A program made the position numbers and the translations under genes. The notes below the pieces were generated by a model. It ran no database searches. It had not been told where the DNA came from and saw only the letters and a program-made list of their open reading frames with translations. Positions 62,620 through 64,000 of a stretch of 64,000 nt of DNA are shown piece after piece (the stretch's first letter is position 1; each line of letters starts with the position of its first letter). Source of the stretch: Cobetia marina (GTDB lineage: Bacteria > Pseudomonadota > Gammaproteobacteria > Pseudomonadales > Halomonadaceae); the NCBI RefSeq assembly GCF_001720485.1, contig NZ_CP017114.1, forward strand, positions 682,001 to 746,000, written 5' to 3'.

Positions 62620-63671
62620 TGACAGCTTCCCATCACTCGCCATCACACTCGGCTGCTGACTGTCCCGTGCTGTGCGTGACGCTCAATCCTGCGCTGGATC
62701 TGAGCATCGGGCTGGACAGTCTGACGCTGGGAACGGTCAACCGTGCACGCAGTCATCATCTGGAAGCCGCGGGCAAGGGCATCAACGTGGCGCGCGTGCT
62801 GGCGACGCTGGGCCACCCGGTGACCTTGAGCGGCTTTCTGGGGGCCGACAATCAGGCCGATTTCACCGTGGCCTTTGCCGACTGGGGGCTGGTGGACGCC
62901 TTCGAGCGCGTGGCCGGTGCGACGCGCATCAACGTCAAGCTTGGCGAGGCCAGTGGCCGGGTCACCGACGTGAACGGTACCGGCATGCGGGTGGACGAGG
63001 ACGCCCTGGCGCGCCTGGAAGCGCGCATCGATGACTGGATCGACCGCCAGCAGGCCGAGGGCAATCTGCCACGTTGTGCGGTGGTGATCGCCGGCAGTCT
63101 GCCGCCGGGGATCAGCCATGCCCAGCTGGCAGCACTGGTCAGTCGCGTGCGCGAACGCCATGTCGCCTGCTGGCTCGATACCAGCGGCGCCGCGCTGGAA
63201 GCGGGGCTGGCGGTGCCGCCCACGGCGGTGAAGCCCAATGAACAGGAGCTGGCGCTGTGGGCCGGGGAGCCGCTGGACAGTGATGCGGCCCGCGAGCGTG
63301 CGCTCAGGCGTCTGATCGATCACGGCATCGAGCAGGCGCTGATCTCCGCCGGGCCGGAAGGCGTGCTGTGGGCCAGCCCCGGCGCCGCCATGCTGCGCGC
63401 TCGGCCGCCGCGCATGCAGGTCGTCAGTACCGTCTGCGCCGGCGATACCCTGCTGGCCGCCATGCTGCATGGCGTGCTCTGTCAGCCCGATGCCTCACCC
63501 GAAGACCGCAAGCGGATTCTGCGCCATGCCACCGCACTCTCCGCCGAGGCCGTGACCCATCCCGGTCCCGGCAATCCGCTTGCCACCACACTCAAGACCC
63601 TCCAACAACACACCAGCATCGAGACATTGGCGTCTGCCGATGTCGAGACAGCCGGAGAGCCACGCCAATGA
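62619..63671 (+). CDS. fruK: 1-phosphofructokinase FruK
   Basis: Phosphorylates fructose-1-phosphate to fructose-1,6-bisphosphate. The 350 residues belong to the PfkB ribokinase-like family: VTLNPALDLSIGLDSL, LEAAGKGINVARVLATLG (sugar-binding), AIAGSLPPGI-type VVIAGSLPPGISH, and the catalytic Asp in STVCAGDTLLAAML. That last motif has Cys instead of the usual first Gly (GAGDS). AGGAGGAG lies 8 bases before the ATG; a GTG 3 bases earlier is also possible. It overlaps fruA by 4 bases (ATGA), typical of fruBKA operons. Confidence 0.94.
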   Translation: MTASHHSPSHSAADCPVLCVTLNPALDLSIGLDSLTLGTVNRARSHHLEAAGKGINVARVLATLGHPVTLSGFLGADNQADFTVAFADWGLVDAFERVAGATRINVKLGEASGRVTDVNGTGMRVDEDALARLEARIDDWIDRQQAEGNLPRCAVVIAGSLPPGISHAQLAALVSRVRERHVACWLDTSGAALEAGLAVPPTAVKPNEQELALWAGEPLDSDAARERALRRLIDHGIEQALISAGPEGVLWASPGAAMLRARPPRMQVVSTVCAGDTLLAAMLHGVLCQPDASPEDRKRILRHATALSAEAVTHPGPGNPLATTLKTLQQHTSIETLASADVETAGEPRQ

Positions 63672-64000
63672 ACGTCATCATCGTCACCGCCTGCCCGAGT
63701 GGCATGGCGACCACCTTCCTGGCGGCGCGCCGCCTGGAGCAGGCCGCGCGTCGTCGTGGCTGGAATCCGATCATCGACATGCGCTCGCGCATCGAACCCG
63801 AGATCACCCTCAGCGAGGCGCAGCTGGCGGAGGCGGAGCTGGTGCTGATCGCCGCATCGCCGCTGGCCAGCGTGGCGCTGGACGACTTTCTCGGCAAGCG
63901 GGTGCATCTGGCCCCCATCGAGGATGCGCTGCCGGACCCGCAGGCCTTTCTGGAGCTGGCCGACTCGCGTGCCCGGGTGCTGGAGCGCAAGGACATAGCG
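63668..64000 (+). CDS. fruA: Fructose PTS permease FruA (EIIB'BC), N-terminal part, cut by window end
   Basis: Start of the fructose-specific membrane permease that phosphorylates fructose to fructose-1-phosphate on entry. The frame stays open from the ATG at 63668 (overlapping the fruK stop) to the end of the window, 111 codons. The sequence NVIIVTACPSGMATTFLAARRLEQAARRR is an EIIB-fructose domain; Cys9 in TACPSG is the phosphorylation-site position, with IIB' domains often degenerate at this place. The next domains (second IIB, IIC) lie outside. Confidence 0.9.
   Translation, partial: MNVIIVTACPSGMATTFLAARRLEQAARRRGWNPIIDMRSRIEPEITLSEAQLAEAELVLIAASPLASVALDDFLGKRVHLAPIEDALPDPQAFLELADSRARVLERKDIA

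Noticed and set aside
1..64000. tRNA, rRNA, prophage, transposase or defence genes
   Set aside because: None seen on either strand; gene content is ordinary chromosomal and composition appears even by eye.

Overview
The window looks like chromosome of a moderately halophilic marine gammaproteobacterium, most likely Halomonadaceae (Halomonas/Cobetia type). This rests on evenly high GC, a FabV enoyl reductase, a two-subunit AruF/AruG arginine succinyltransferase, a Lap-type adhesin module and a FruB/FruK/FruA fructose PTS. The genus is inference. Gene density is high and composition looks even. I found no tRNA, rRNA, CRISPR array, insertion sequence or prophage.

Layout. (1) 1-8719: end of a giant RTX adhesin, its type I secretion system (lapB, lapC, lapE), the cyclic-di-GMP receptor lapD and the periplasmic protease lapG, a switchable cell-surface adhesion module. 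(2) 8821-10800: a small unknown gene and fabV. (3) 11020-18612: an ArgR-like AraC-family regulator and the arginine succinyltransferase genes astC-aruF-aruG-astD-astB, with candidate ArgR repeats in front. (4) 18722-25252: an MFS transporter preceded by a 9-bp tandem repeat, then an exported molybdenum hydroxylase (iorA/iorB-like) with its XdhC and MobA-like maturation genes. (5) 25345-30306: an RND efflux pump without an outer-membrane partner. (6) 30617-36483: an AotJQMP-like basic amino acid ABC transporter with two binding proteins, plus astE, the AST gene missing from region 3. (7) 36480-44564: a DUF1338 protein, a lipocalin, a membrane diguanylate cyclase, a gamma-butyrobetaine hydroxylase-like oxygenase with a repeat-expanded N-terminus and divergent LysR regulator, MtfA, and a GNAT-nitrilase fusion. 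(8) 44903-47350: two GST-fold proteins and a LysR regulator. (9) 47707-51561: modABC and a MOSC protein. (10) 51636-58231: a deacetylase-like enzyme, a PhoD-like phosphatase, and a periplasmic SUOX-fold protein ahead of a hybrid histidine kinase. (11) 58270-64000: FruR-like repressor divergent from fruB-fruK-fruA; fruA is cut by the window end.

Shared themes. Arginine uptake and degradation are split over two loci (11-19 kb and 31-36 kb). Molybdenum uptake (modABC) and molybdenum enzyme genes (iorAB, xdhC, mobA-like, MOSC) sit in the same 30 kb. Cyclic-di-GMP appears as receptor (LapD) and as a synthase with an inhibitory site (38286-39461). Four convergent gene pairs are separated by perfect 19-24 bp inverted repeats without a clear U-tract. 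The fruB product carries a second EIIA-like domain that has lost its phospho-histidine. I saw no clearly new defence or mobile system; the best novelty leads are that pseudo-EIIA domain, the two 9-bp repeat tracts, and the SUOX-fold/hybrid kinase pair.
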